Position numbers and translations under genes: made by a program
Notes under the pieces: generated by a model
The model's input: only the letters and a program-made list of their open reading frames with translations
Database searches by the model: none
What the model was told of the DNA's origin: nothing
Part shown: positions 1 through 9,439 of the stretch, one piece after another
Layout of the letters: each line of letters starts with the position of its first letter
How positions within the stretch are numbered: position 1 is the first letter of the stretch
Source: Paludisphaera mucosa
Lineage (GTDB): Bacteria; Planctomycetota; Planctomycetia; Isosphaerales; Isosphaeraceae
DNA: 64,000 nucleotides
Direction: 5' to 3'
Assembly (NCBI RefSeq): GCF_029589435.1
Contig: NZ_JARRAG010000002.1
Location: forward strand, 4,836,001-4,900,000

Positions 1-2
1 CG

Positions 3-1928
3 TCGATCGAGGAGCTGAAGGACGGCCGCTCGCAGATCGTCTTCAGCGACATCCCCTACCAGCTCACCAAGGAGCCGCTCTTCAAGAAGCTGGCCGAGCT
101 GGTCAACAACGGCCGGATCACCGGCGTCTCCGACATCGTCGACGAGAGCGACCGCAAGCAGCCCGTGCGGATCGTCGTGAAGCTGAAGAAGGCCGAGGAT
201 CCCAACGTCATCCTCAACCAGCTCTACGAGTTCTCGCCGCTGCAGGACACGTTCAGCGTCATCATGCTGGCCCTGGTCGACGGCCGGCCCAAGACGCTGC
301 CGATCAAGGAGTTCCTCCGGCTCTTCGTCGAGCACCGGATCAACGTCATCCGCCGACGCACCCGGTTCCTGCTCCGCCAGGCGAAGCAGCGGGCGCACAT
401 CGTCGAAGGCCTCTTGATCGCGCTGCACCACATCGACGAGATCATCCGCGTCATCCGGTCGTCGGCCAACCCGGCCGAGGCCCGCGTCCGCCTGATGTCG
501 ATCGAGGTCTCCGCCCAGATCCTCCAGCGGGCCCTGAACGACCCCGACGCCAAGGCGTCCACCAGCCTGACCCGCATGCAGGCCGACGCGATCCTGGCGA
601 TGCAGCTCCAGCGCCTGACGGGCCTGGAGGCCGACAAGCTGGCGCAGGAGTACCTCGCCCTCAAGACCGACATCGACCGCTACGAGGTCATCCTGGGCGA
701 CGAGCAGGTGATCCTCGGCCTCATCCGCGACGACCTGCTGGAGCTGAAGTCGAAGTACGCCAACCCCCGCCGGAGCCAGATCTCCGACGAGGAGCTGGGC
801 GACTACGACAAGGAAGCCCTGATCCGCGAAGAGTACATGGTCGTCACCGTCACCCACGACGGCTACATCAAGCGCCAGCCCCCCTCGACCTACCGCGCCC
901 AGGGCCGCGGCGGCCGCGGGATCACCGCCGCCAACACCCGCGACGGCGACTTCCTGGAGCACATGTTCGTCGCGCTCACGCACGACTACCTGCTCTTCTT
1001 CACCGACCACGGCAAGGTCTTCTGGCTGAAGGTCTACGACCTGCCGATGGCCACGCGGACCTCGGGCGGCCGCGCGATCGTCAACCTGCTGCAGGTCTCC
1101 GACGGCGAGAAGATCACCGGCATCGTCCCCGTCCGCAAGTTCCGCGAGGACGAGAGCCTGATGATGGTCACCCGCCGGGGGACCGTGAAGAAGACCGACC
1201 TGACCGCCTTCAAGCGGCCCCTGGGCCGCGGCATCATCGCCCTGGGCCTCGACGAGGGCGACCAGCTCATCGGCGTCGCCCGCACCAGGGCCGGCGACCA
1301 CGTCGTCCTGAGCACCCGCGAGGGCATGGCCGTCCGCTTCGACGAGTCCGACGTCCGCTCGATGGGCCGCCCCGCGCACGGCGTACGGGGCATCAACCTG
1401 GAAGAGGGCGACGAGGTGATCGGCATGATCGTCGCCAACGGCCAGGAGGACCCGGCCAGCCTGCTGACCGTCTGCGAGAACGGCTACGGCAAGCGGACCC
1501 TGCTCTCCGAGTACCGCTCGCAGAATCGGGGCGGCAAGGGCCTGATCGACATCAAGACCAGCGACCGCAACGGCCGGGTCGTGGCGATCGCCAAGGTGAC
1601 CGACGCCGACGAGGTCATGATCACGACCACCGGCGGCATCCTGATCCGCACCCGCGTCGGCGACACCCGCCCCATCGGCCGCAACACCCAGGGCGTCCGC
1701 CTGATCCGCCTCGACGAGGGCGACGCCGTCAGCAGCCTCGCCAAGCTCCCCGAGGAGGAACTGGGCGGCGACCCCGAGACCGCCCTGGTCCTCGAGGCCG
1801 CCGACGGCGAGCCCCTGGACACGCCCGCCGACGGCCTGTCCAAGGGGCCCCACATCCTCGACGACGGGGTCGCCGAGGCCGACGCCCAGGACCACATCGA
1901 CGCCGACGAGGCCGAACCCGAGGCCTGA
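3..1928 (+). CDS. gyrA: DNA gyrase subunit A, 5'-truncated by window edge
   Basis: ATP-dependent type II topoisomerase subunit that cuts, passes and religates DNA to introduce negative supercoils. The reading frame is open from base 3, so the first ATG at 165 is internal and the gene begins outside the window. The 641 visible residues match the later part of the breakage-reunion domain (DIPYQ..K, SDI.DESDR, then the long coiled-coil with LQRLTGLE). They are followed by the beta-pinwheel C-terminal domain, with repeats such as GTVKKT, GYGKRT and GRNTQGV, and an acidic tail. A GyrA-box-like motif (QGRGGRG, about base 895-920) lies at the domain junction, and a second similar motif (QNRGGKG) sits near base 1520. 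The first motif favours GyrA over ParC. The catalytic Tyr lies upstream and is not visible. Confidence 0.96.
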   Translation, partial: SIEELKDGRSQIVFSDIPYQLTKEPLFKKLAELVNNGRITGVSDIVDESDRKQPVRIVVKLKKAEDPNVILNQLYEFSPLQDTFSVIMLALVDGRPKTLPIKEFLRLFVEHRINVIRRRTRFLLRQAKQRAHIVEGLLIALHHIDEIIRVIRSSANPAEARVRLMSIEVSAQILQRALNDPDAKASTSLTRMQADAILAMQLQRLTGLEADKLAQEYLALKTDIDRYEVILGDEQVILGLIRDDLLELKSKYANPRRSQISDEELGDYDKEALIREEYMVVTVTHDGYIKRQPPSTYRAQGRGGRGITAANTRDGDFLEHMFVALTHDYLLFFTDHGKVFWLKVYDLPMATRTSGGRAIVNLLQVSDGEKITGIVPVRKFREDESLMMVTRRGTVKKTDLTAFKRPLGRGIIALGLDEGDQLIGVARTRAGDHVVLSTREGMAVRFDESDVRSMGRPAHGVRGINLEEGDEVIGMIVANGQEDPASLLTVCENGYGKRTLLSEYRSQNRGGKGLIDIKTSDRNGRVVAIAKVTDADEVMITTTGGILIRTRVGDTRPIGRNTQGVRLIRLDEGDAVSSLAKLPEEELGGDPETALVLEAADGEPLDTPADGLSKGPHILDDGVAEADAQDHIDADEAEPEA

Positions 1929-1972
1929 GGCCGGCGAAGCGGAACTTCGATTATTCCCTGGACTCGCGACTT

Positions 1973-2002
1973 CCGGCCGATTCCAATCGCGTAATCGGCC
2001 GG
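1973..2002 (+). terminator. Hairpin after gyrA
   Basis: Perfect 10-bp inverted repeat (CCGGCCGATT / AATCGGCCGG) with a 10-nt loop, 44 bp after the gyrA stop. There is no U-tract, so intrinsic termination is only an inference from position. Confidence 0.5.
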
Positions 2003-2035
2003 CGGGGACGTCGTTCATCCGGGAGTCGAAGCATC

Positions 2036-2734
2036 ATGAATTTACGCCCCTGGTTCCGCGCCTCGGTGTTCGTGGCGGCCTCGCTGCTGGCCGCGGGGCA
2101 GGGCGCGGCCTTCGCGGACCAGTTCGTGCTGTTCGACGAGACGTTCACCTTCACCAAGGAAGACGCCGACAATTCGAAGCCGAGCAAGTCGCACTACTAC
2201 GTGACCGGGACGAAGATCAACCAGGATCGCCCCAAGGACTGGACCGCGCCCGTCGACTACCGCAACGGGACCGTGCACATCCGGGCCGAGGTCATCGAGA
2301 AGCCCGCCGGCGGGGCCCCGACGACGTGGACGCTCTGCTACATCCCCAACAAGGGGCGGGGGAACGGCTACGGCTGCACCGGGACCCAGATCTACACCGA
2401 GAAGGGCGTCTACGAGAAGGACGTCCGCATGACCGAGTTCTGGGAGAACGGCTCGATCGTCTGGACCGAGGGGATCAAGCAGATGGACCTCGTCATCAAG
2501 GACGACAGCGGCGGCCGGGGCCACGCCCACAAGCGGGCCGACCACGAGAAGTTCTTCCCGACGAAGATGCGGATCACCATGGTCCAGGTCTCGGCCGGCT
2601 CCACGTACGACCCGAGCCTCGTCCCCAACCTCCCCGGGAAGGACGACGCCCCGAAGCCCGCCGAAGAGGCGAAGCCGTCCGCGCGGGCGGCCGTCAAGGA
2701 CGAGGCGTGCGCCTCGTGCGACGCGGGGCGATGA
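2036..2734 (+). CDS. Secreted protein of unknown function
   Basis: Protein of 232 residues. The N-terminus (two Arg, then an Ala/Val/Leu-rich stretch ending AAFADQ) is a good signal peptide with cleavage near residue 27, so the protein is exported. The rest is polar, with aromatic-rich segments and Cys in the middle (TLCYIP, YGCTG), a Gly/His patch (GGRGHAHKRADH), and a charged C-terminal tail ending in a CASC motif. A GGGAG ribosome site precedes the ATG. I recognise no domain. The paired Cys could form disulfides or bind metal, but that is a guess. The SWIM-domain gene follows 28 bp downstream on the same strand, so co-transcription is possible. Confidence 0.75.
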   Translation: MNLRPWFRASVFVAASLLAAGQGAAFADQFVLFDETFTFTKEDADNSKPSKSHYYVTGTKINQDRPKDWTAPVDYRNGTVHIRAEVIEKPAGGAPTTWTLCYIPNKGRGNGYGCTGTQIYTEKGVYEKDVRMTEFWENGSIVWTEGIKQMDLVIKDDSGGRGHAHKRADHEKFFPTKMRITMVQVSAGSTYDPSLVPNLPGKDDAPKPAEEAKPSARAAVKDEACASCDAGR

Positions 2735-2762
2735 GGGCGGGCGATCCGCGAGGAGCCTGATC

Positions 2763-4850
2763 ATGCCGCGATCGAAGTCCGCGACGCCCCGGTCGAAAGA
2801 CGCCGAGAAGGCCGAGGCCGGCTGGCGCGAGCTGCAATGGTCCGACCTGGAGGGCTGGGCCGGCGAGAAGGCGGTCGCGCGCGGCAAGGCGTACCAGGAG
2901 GAGGGCCGCGTCCAGGACCTGAGCGTCGCTCAGGGCGGCGACCTGCTGGCGACCGTCGAGGGGAACGAGGACTACGCGACCCACGTCTGGCTGGAGCGGG
3001 CCGGCGACCGGCGGCTGCCGGAGTCGGAGTGCACCTGCCCGGTCGGCTACGCCTGCAAGCACGCCGTGGCCGCGGTCGTCGAGTACCTCAAGGCCCTGGC
3101 CGACAAGCGCGAGGTCCCCGCCGCCTCGGAGGACGACCCCCGGTGGTATGAGCTGGACGCCCCCGAGGACGACGGCTACGACGACGAGCCGGAAGCCCGA
3201 CCCAGGAAGTCGGAGAAGGCGTCGAAGGAGTGGGACGAGAAGATCCGCAAGCATCTGCGGACGATGCCCCAGGAAGAGCTGGCGGACCTCGCGTGGACTC
3301 TGGTCAAGAAGTCCGCCAGGGACTACGAGGCCCTTCGCGAGCGGCTCGCGCTCCAGGAGTTGGACCCCGGCGGGCTGATCGCCGAGGCCCGCCGCGAGAT
3401 CAAGGCGACGACCTCGATCCAGGCCTGGCGGAACCACTGGGACGGCGCCGGCGAGCTGCCCGACTACCGCCCCACCCAGCGCCTGCTCCAGCGGCTGCTG
3501 GACCTGGGCCGGGCCGACGACGTCGTGGCCCTGGGCCGCGACCTGATCCGCAAGGGGATCGACCAGGTCGGGAAGGCCGACGACGACGGCGAGACCATCG
3601 AGCGGCTCCACCGCTGCCTCCCCGTCGTCTTCGAGGCCGTCTCGCGATCGAAGCTCGCCGCGCCCGACCGCCTGCTGTTCGCGATCGACGCCGCGATGGC
3701 CGACCCGAGCGACGTCGTGGGCGAGGCGGCCGACGCGGTCTTCGAGGCGCCGTACGAGGCCGAGGACTGGTCGGCCGTCGCCGACGTCCTGGCCGCCCGC
3801 CGCAAGGCCCTCCCCGCCCCGACGTCCGAAGACTACGGCGCCCGCTACGATCGCCGGCAGCTCGCCCGCTGGCTCGCCGAGGCGCTGGAGAAGGCCGGCC
3901 GCCGGGCCGAGCTGCCGGCGCTCTACGAGGCCGAGGCCCGGCTCGCGGGCGACTACGAGTGGTTCATCGCCTTCCTGATCGAGGAGGGCCGGCTGGTCGA
4001 GGCCGAGCACTGGGCGCGCGAGGGCGTGGCCGCCAAGATCGCCTCCGAGCCCGGGACCGCGTCGCACCTGGCGAAGATCCTCGCCGACCTCGCGGCGAAG
4101 CAAGGCCGCTGGGACGTCGTCGCCGCGCACGCCGCGCGGGCCTTCTTCGACCAACCCCACGTCGACACGTTCCAGGCCCTGATGAAGGCCGCCGCGAAGG
4201 CCGGCGTCGAGTCGACGGTCCGCGCCGGGGCGCTGCGGTTCCTCAAGACGGGCGTCACGCCCTACGAGGTCGTCGGCGCCAAGGCCAAACCCAGGGCCTC
4301 GCGGACCAGCGCCCGGGGCAAGGCCGGGAAACCGCAGCCCGAGCCGGCCGTCGAACCGTCGGGCCCCCGCGTGAAGGTCGACCCGGCCTGGCCGCTGCCC
4401 CTGCCCGACGAGCTGGTCGCCTTCCTGGAGCGGCCCTGGGGGGGCACCTCGGCGGCCCCGCGCTGGAACGTCTTGATCGACCTGGCCCTCGCCGAGGGGA
4501 AGCCCGACGAGGCCCTGGCCTACTACGATCGGATGCGGGCCGGCGAGGGCCGTTCCGAATACGGGGTCGGCTACTACGCCGACCGGATCGCCGAGGCCGT
4601 CGCCGGGTCGCATCCCGAGCGTTCGCTCGCCATCTACAAGGACGCCCTCGACGCCCGCCTCCCCCAGGCCGACGCCGCGGCCTACGAGGCCTGCGCGAAC
4701 TACCTCGACCGGCTCAGGCCGATCTACCAGGCCCTCGGCCGGACCCCCGAGTGGACGGCCCTGGTCGCCTCGATCCGCGAGAAGTACCGCAACCGGCCCC
4801 GCTTCATGGAGCGGCTCGACGGCTCCCTCGGCCCGTCGAAGGCGAAGTGA
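2763..4850 (+). CDS. SWIM zinc-finger domain protein
   Basis: Protein of 695 residues. Near the N-terminus is a SWIM zinc-binding motif, CxCx(5)CxH (Cys90, Cys92, Cys98, His100; core CTCPVGYACKH). SWIM fingers bind nucleic acid or protein partners and occur in bacterial helicase-associated and stand-alone proteins. The remainder (about 150-690) is a mostly helical, Ala/Leu/Arg-rich solenoid that looks like degenerate TPR repeats (pairs such as YYDRMRAGEG and IYKDAL). A basic, Pro-rich linker lies near residue 500. No helicase or nuclease motifs are present. A GAGGAG site precedes the start. The gene converges on the HAD phosphatase gene with a 10-bp gap. Role unknown; regulation of a DNA or RNA enzyme is an inference from the family. 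Confidence 0.85.
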   Translation: MPRSKSATPRSKDAEKAEAGWRELQWSDLEGWAGEKAVARGKAYQEEGRVQDLSVAQGGDLLATVEGNEDYATHVWLERAGDRRLPESECTCPVGYACKHAVAAVVEYLKALADKREVPAASEDDPRWYELDAPEDDGYDDEPEARPRKSEKASKEWDEKIRKHLRTMPQEELADLAWTLVKKSARDYEALRERLALQELDPGGLIAEARREIKATTSIQAWRNHWDGAGELPDYRPTQRLLQRLLDLGRADDVVALGRDLIRKGIDQVGKADDDGETIERLHRCLPVVFEAVSRSKLAAPDRLLFAIDAAMADPSDVVGEAADAVFEAPYEAEDWSAVADVLAARRKALPAPTSEDYGARYDRRQLARWLAEALEKAGRRAELPALYEAEARLAGDYEWFIAFLIEEGRLVEAEHWAREGVAAKIASEPGTASHLAKILADLAAKQGRWDVVAAHAARAFFDQPHVDTFQALMKAAAKAGVESTVRAGALRFLKTGVTPYEVVGAKAKPRASRTSARGKAGKPQPEPAVEPSGPRVKVDPAWPLPLPDELVAFLERPWGGTSAAPRWNVLIDLALAEGKPDEALAYYDRMRAGEGRSEYGVGYYADRIAEAVAGSHPERSLAIYKDALDARLPQADAAAYEACANYLDRLRPIYQALGRTPEWTALVASIREKYRNRPRFMERLDGSLGPSKAK

Positions 4851-4860
4851 CCGGGGCTCG

Positions 4861-5433
4861 TCAACCGCGACCGGCCGGCAGCCAACCGCGCTTCTCGAGG
4901 ACCCGCACGTCGGCCGCGTCGCGCAGGGTCGCCAGGTAATCGGCCAGCCGGGGCAGGACGTCGTCGTCGGGGTCGCCGAAGTAGGGGGGGACGTAGACGG
5001 CGTTGCCGTAGTGCCGGGCGACCTTGCCGGGCGTGTCGTCCACGATCAGCGTCCGCCGCAGGTCGAAGCCGCGCCTGCGGACCTTCGCCAGGTCCTTGAG
5101 GAGCACGTCTTCACGCGTCTCGGGGTCTTGCCGCCGCGTGCACCGCCCCCGTCCCCAGGCGAAGGCCGGCGCGAGGCCCGCGGGCAGGATCGCGTCGACG
5201 ACGTGCCGGACGTACGCGTCGGTGGCCGACGACCAGAACGCCGGCGTGGCCCAGCCCGCGCACGACGTGAGGAACGCGTCGAGGTGCGGCCGCTTCCACA
5301 CGGAATACGCCCCCACGACGAAATCCGCCGGCCGCGGCGGCGGCCCCTTGGCCGCGTGGATCAGCGTCTCGTCCAGGTCGAGGATCAGCAGCATCGCGGC
5401 CGACGGTCGCGCGAGGTCGGGATCACGGGCCAT
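4861..5433 (-). CDS. HAD-superfamily NIF/FCP1-like phosphatase
   Basis: Protein of 190 residues with the DxDxT signature of the FCP1/SCP (NLI-interacting factor-like) branch of HAD phosphatases. The motif LDLDETL has the nucleophile at Asp19 and the acid/base at Asp21. A motif II Ser/Thr region follows (FWSSAT), and the conserved VDDTP acidic motif lies near residue 140. A basic segment with a CTRRQD stretch lies between the last two. The substrate is unknown; bacterial members are poorly characterised. The ATG used has no good ribosome site at normal spacing, and Met14 (just before LLILDLDE) is an alternative start. The gene lies 30 bp downstream of the RND pump gene on the same strand, so it may be the last gene of that operon, though its function gives no obvious link. 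Confidence 0.82.
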   Translation of the reverse strand: MARDPDLARPSAAMLLILDLDETLIHAAKGPPPRPADFVVGAYSVWKRPHLDAFLTSCAGWATPAFWSSATDAYVRHVVDAILPAGLAPAFAWGRGRCTRRQDPETREDVLLKDLAKVRRRGFDLRRTLIVDDTPGKVARHYGNAVYVPPYFGDPDDDVLPRLADYLATLRDAADVRVLEKRGWLPAGRG

Positions 5434-5463
5434 GGCGTTTGCGATCGCCTCCGACGTCGTTGT

Positions 5464-8400
5464 TCACGCGACTTCCGGACGTCGGACGTCGAACGGGCCC
5501 AGGCCGTGCAGCCGCCGCCATTCCCACTTCTTGACCGCGAAGTAGAGGACGGGGAGGAAGACGTCGATGACCTCGTCGGCGATGAGCAGGCCGCCGAGCA
5601 CCGGCGCGGCCATCGGCCGGATGACCTCGGCGCCGACGCCCGAGGCCCAGAGCATCGGGGCGATCGAGATGATCGTCGTCCCCTCGGTCAGCAGCTTCGG
5701 CCGCAGGCGGTGGATCGCGCCTTCCAGGATCGCCTCCTTCAGCTCGTCGACCGAGGCGATCGCCGCCAGCCCGCCGCGTTCCGCGAGGGCCTCGCGCAGG
5801 TAGACCAGCATGACGATCCCCGTCTCGGTCGCCATGCCGAAGCAGGCGATGTAGCCGACCCACACGGCCACCGAGAAGTTGAACCCGAAGAGCCACTGGA
5901 ACATCGCCCCGCCGGCCAGCGCGCCCAGGACGCTCGTCATCATCAGGGCCGCGTCGATCCAGCTCTTGTAGGTCAGGTAGAGGATCAGGATGATCACCAA
6001 AAGGACGGCGGGGAAGACGACCTGCAGCGTCTGGCGGGTCTTCAGCTCGTTCTCGAATTGGCCCGACCATTCCAGGTACATGCCCTTGGGCAGCTTGACC
6101 TTGTCGGCCACGACCCGGCGGGCCTCCTCGACGAAGCCGACCTCGTCGCGGCCGGTCACGGTGAGCTGGACGTACGCCCGGAGCAGGCCGTTCTCGCTCT
6201 TGATCATCGACGGACCCTCGACGATCTTCACCGTCGCCACCTCCGACAGCGGCACCGTCGCGGCCGCGGCGGGGGCGGCGTCGGAGGGCGGCTTCGCGGC
6301 GCCCATCCCCATGCCGCCGGAGGCTTCGCCGGTCGAGCCCCGGGCCGTCACGAGGATGTTCTTGAGCGACTCCTCGTCGGCCCGGAAGTCGCGGGCGTAG
6401 CGGACGCGGACGGGGAAGCGGCGGCGGCCCTCGACGGTCGTGGTCAGCGGCCGGCCCCCCATGGCGACCTCGACGACGTCCTGCACGTCGCCCACCTGCA
6501 CGCCGTAGCGCGCGGCCTTCTCGCGGTCGATGTCGATCTCGACGTAGCCCTTGCCCACGATCTGGTCGGGCACGACCCCGCCGGCCCCCCGGACGGTGCG
6601 CAGCGCGTCGGCGACCTGGCCGCTCACGCGCTGGATCTCGTCCAGGTCGTCGCCGAAGACCTTCACGCCGACCGGGGTGCGGACGCCCGTCGCCAGCATC
6701 TCGATGCGGTTGATGATCGGCTGCGTGAAGATGTTCCCCCAGCCCGGAACCTGGAGCGCCGTGTCCATCTCGTCGACCAGGTCCTGCTTGGTCTTCCGCC
6801 ACAGGAACAGCCGGTCGGCGAACGGCTTCGCGAGCGCGGCGGCCAGGGCTTCGCGGTCGTCGGCCTTCGTCCCCTTCGCCAGCTCGTCGATCGCGGCGTC
6901 GCCGGCCGCGACCACGGCCCGGTCGAACAGCTCCCAATTGAGGTCCCGGATCCGGGCCTTGAGGTTCGCGTCGCGCGCCTCGACGAGCCGGGCGGCGATC
7001 CGCTCGAAGGTCGACGGGGCCCGGCCGCCGATCGCCGCGGCGGCGAGGTCGCGGGCCCGCTCCCACGGGGAAGGGGGGCCCGTGAAGAGGTCGGGCGCGT
7101 CCTGGAAGACGCCCAGGGCGACGAGCCGGCCGGTCGCGACGCCCGCGACCGCCGCCACGTCCTCGACCGCCGCACCGGCCGCCAGCCGCTCGCCGAACGT
7201 CGCGGCGAGGTCCTTCGCCAGCGCCTCGCGCTCGGCGGCGGTCGGCCGCCTCCTGATCCGCCTCGGGTCGGCGCGATCGACCAGGGCGTCGACGGCGGCT
7301 CCCGCCAGGGCCAGGCCGAGCGCGGGGCGATGCTCGCGCAATCGCCGCAGCGCCAGCTCGCGGAGCACGGCGTCGACCCGGGCCGAGACCCGCATCGCCG
7401 CGTCGTTCAGGATCGTCTTGCGGGCGTCGGGGGCGGGGGGATTGACGAGGCCCCGGGCCTCCAGCGCCCGGAGGGCGGCGTCGGCCTGCCAGAGGGCGTC
7501 GTCGAACTTGAGCTTGCGCTTGGTCCACAGCTCCTTGTCATGGAGGTTGATGATCGTCTCGACCATGTCGAGCGGCGAGGGGTCGGTGGCGGTGTCGGCG
7601 CGGCCGGCCTTGCCGACGACCTGGGCGACCTCGGGGAACCCGCGCAGGACGGCGTCGCGGGCCTTCAGGTCCTCGGTCGCCTGGGTCACGGAGATCCGCG
7701 GCACGCTCGTCGGCATGTCGAGGATCGAGCCCTCGTCGAGCGGCGGCATGAACTCGCTGCCGAGCCGCGTCGCCGACAGCCAGCCCAGGCCGAGGATCAC
7801 CACGAACAGCCAGCAGACCAGCGTCGTCCGGTCCATCAGCCACGAGAGCATCGGCTTGAAGATGGTGATCATCGTCCGCACCAGCCACGAGTCGTCCTCG
7901 GACTTGATCCGCCCCCTCAGGAAGATCGGGATGAGCGCCGGGACCAGCGTGATCGCCAGCACGGCGACGCCGATCAGCGCGAACGTCTTGGTCCAGGCGA
8001 GGGGGTGGAACATCTTCCCCGAGCGGCCGGTCAGGGCGAAGACGGGGAGGAACGACAGGATCGTGATCAGGACCGAGAAGAAGATGGGCCGGCCGACCGT
8101 GCGGCAGGCCGGGATGATGACGTCGAGCGCGTCGCCCCGGACGGGCCGGTTGCCGAACCGCCGCGTCAGGTGGTGCGCCGCGTTCTCGGTCATCACGACG
8201 GCCTGGTCCTCCAGGATGCCGACCGAGATCGCGATGCCCGCCAGGCTCATGATGTTCGACGGGATGCCGAAGATCCGCATCATCAGGAAGCTGACGAGGA
8301 TGGCCAGCGGCAGCGTCAGCGAGACGATGAACGCCCCGCCCAGGTGGCCCATGATCAGGACGATCATGACCGTGGAGATGAAGATCTCCTCCAGGACCGT

Positions 8401-9408
8401 GTCGGAGACGGTCTCGAGCGCCTTGCCGATCAGCGGCGTGCGGTCGTAGAAGGGGACGATGCGGACCCCCTCGGGCAGGCCGGGGGAGAGGGCGGCGATC
8501 TTCTCCTTGACGAGCCGGGTGACCTCCAGGGGGTTCTCGCCGAACCGCATCATGACCACGCCGCCGACGACCTCGCGGCCGTCCTTCTCCAGGACGCTGC
8601 GCTTGAAGCCGGGGCCCATCTGGACGGCGGCGATCGTCTCCAGGTAGATCGGCGTCCCCCCGCGCTGGGCGACGACGCTCCGCTTGAGGTCGTCGACGCC
8701 GCGGATCCAGCCGACCGAGCGGATCAGGTACTCGGCGTTCCCCTTGTGGATCACCCGGCCGCCGACGGCCGAGTTCGACCTCTGGACGGCCGAGTAGACC
8801 TCGCCCAGGCTCACGCCGTAGGCCCGCAGCTTGTTGGGGTCGAGGTCGATCTGATACTCGCGGGGGGCTCCGCCGACGGTGGCGACCTCGGCCACGCCGG
8901 GCACGGCGCTGAGCTGGTAGCGGACGTACCAGTCCTGGATCGCGCGCAGCTCGTCGAGGTCGACGCGGTCGCCCTCGACCGTGTACCAGAAGATCTGGCC
9001 GACGGCCGTGGCGTCGGGGGCCATGTAGGGCGTGACCCCCTCGGGCATCTCGGGTGCGACGGTCGCCAGCCGTTCGAGCACCCGCTCGCGGGCGAAGTAG
9101 TAGTCGACCGAGTCGTCGAAGATCACGTTGATCATCGAGAAGTTGAACTCGCTCGACGACCGCACGACCTTCACGCCGGCGAGCCCCTGGAGCTTCGTCG
9201 TCAGCGGATACGTGACCTGGTCCTCGATCTCCTGGGGGCTGCGGCCCATCCAGTCGGTGAAGACGATCACCTGGTTCTCCGACTGGTCCGGCACCGCGTC
9301 CACCGGCATCGTCGCCAGCGCGCGCAGGCCCGCCACCGCCACCGCGATCGCGGCCGCGATCACGAGGAACCGGTTGCGGATGGACCACTCGACGACGCCC
9401 TCGATCAC
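5464..9408 (-). CDS. CusA/CzcA-family heavy-metal efflux RND pump with large insertion
   Basis: Inner-membrane resistance-nodulation-division pump that exports metal cations using the proton gradient. Diagnostic blocks include DQSENQVIVFTDW near the N-terminus, the proton-relay helix with the conserved Asp (VGILEDQAVVMTEN), LGSEFMPPLDEGS, NRIEMLATGVRTPVG, and two sets of hydrophobic helices. The heavy-metal RND family is usually about 1,050 residues; this one is 1,314. The excess is a roughly 230-residue Ala/Arg/Asp-rich, probably helical segment at about residues 636-866, just before the conserved DLVDEMD..LQVPG block. It starts with GTG behind an AAGGAG site. It lies 31 bp downstream of the CusB-like adaptor, so the two are co-transcribed. 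Cu/Ag specificity is suggested by the adaptor but not proven. Confidence 0.94.
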   Translation of the reverse strand: MIEGVVEWSIRNRFLVIAAAIAVAVAGLRALATMPVDAVPDQSENQVIVFTDWMGRSPQEIEDQVTYPLTTKLQGLAGVKVVRSSSEFNFSMINVIFDDSVDYYFARERVLERLATVAPEMPEGVTPYMAPDATAVGQIFWYTVEGDRVDLDELRAIQDWYVRYQLSAVPGVAEVATVGGAPREYQIDLDPNKLRAYGVSLGEVYSAVQRSNSAVGGRVIHKGNAEYLIRSVGWIRGVDDLKRSVVAQRGGTPIYLETIAAVQMGPGFKRSVLEKDGREVVGGVVMMRFGENPLEVTRLVKEKIAALSPGLPEGVRIVPFYDRTPLIGKALETVSDTVLEEIFISTVMIVLIMGHLGGAFIVSLTLPLAILVSFLMMRIFGIPSNIMSLAGIAISVGILEDQAVVMTENAAHHLTRRFGNRPVRGDALDVIIPACRTVGRPIFFSVLITILSFLPVFALTGRSGKMFHPLAWTKTFALIGVAVLAITLVPALIPIFLRGRIKSEDDSWLVRTMITIFKPMLSWLMDRTTLVCWLFVVILGLGWLSATRLGSEFMPPLDEGSILDMPTSVPRISVTQATEDLKARDAVLRGFPEVAQVVGKAGRADTATDPSPLDMVETIINLHDKELWTKRKLKFDDALWQADAALRALEARGLVNPPAPDARKTILNDAAMRVSARVDAVLRELALRRLREHRPALGLALAGAAVDALVDRADPRRIRRRPTAAEREALAKDLAATFGERLAAGAAVEDVAAVAGVATGRLVALGVFQDAPDLFTGPPSPWERARDLAAAAIGGRAPSTFERIAARLVEARDANLKARIRDLNWELFDRAVVAAGDAAIDELAKGTKADDREALAAALAKPFADRLFLWRKTKQDLVDEMDTALQVPGWGNIFTQPIINRIEMLATGVRTPVGVKVFGDDLDEIQRVSGQVADALRTVRGAGGVVPDQIVGKGYVEIDIDREKAARYGVQVGDVQDVVEVAMGGRPLTTTVEGRRRFPVRVRYARDFRADEESLKNILVTARGSTGEASGGMGMGAAKPPSDAAPAAAATVPLSEVATVKIVEGPSMIKSENGLLRAYVQLTVTGRDEVGFVEEARRVVADKVKLPKGMYLEWSGQFENELKTRQTLQVVFPAVLLVIILILYLTYKSWIDAALMMTSVLGALAGGAMFQWLFGFNFSVAVWVGYIACFGMATETGIVMLVYLREALAERGGLAAIASVDELKEAILEGAIHRLRPKLLTEGTTIISIAPMLWASGVGAEVIRPMAAPVLGGLLIADEVIDVFLPVLYFAVKKWEWRRLHGLGPFDVRRPEVA

Positions 9409-9439
9409 GGACGGAACTCCTTCGCGCCGACGGGGCCGT

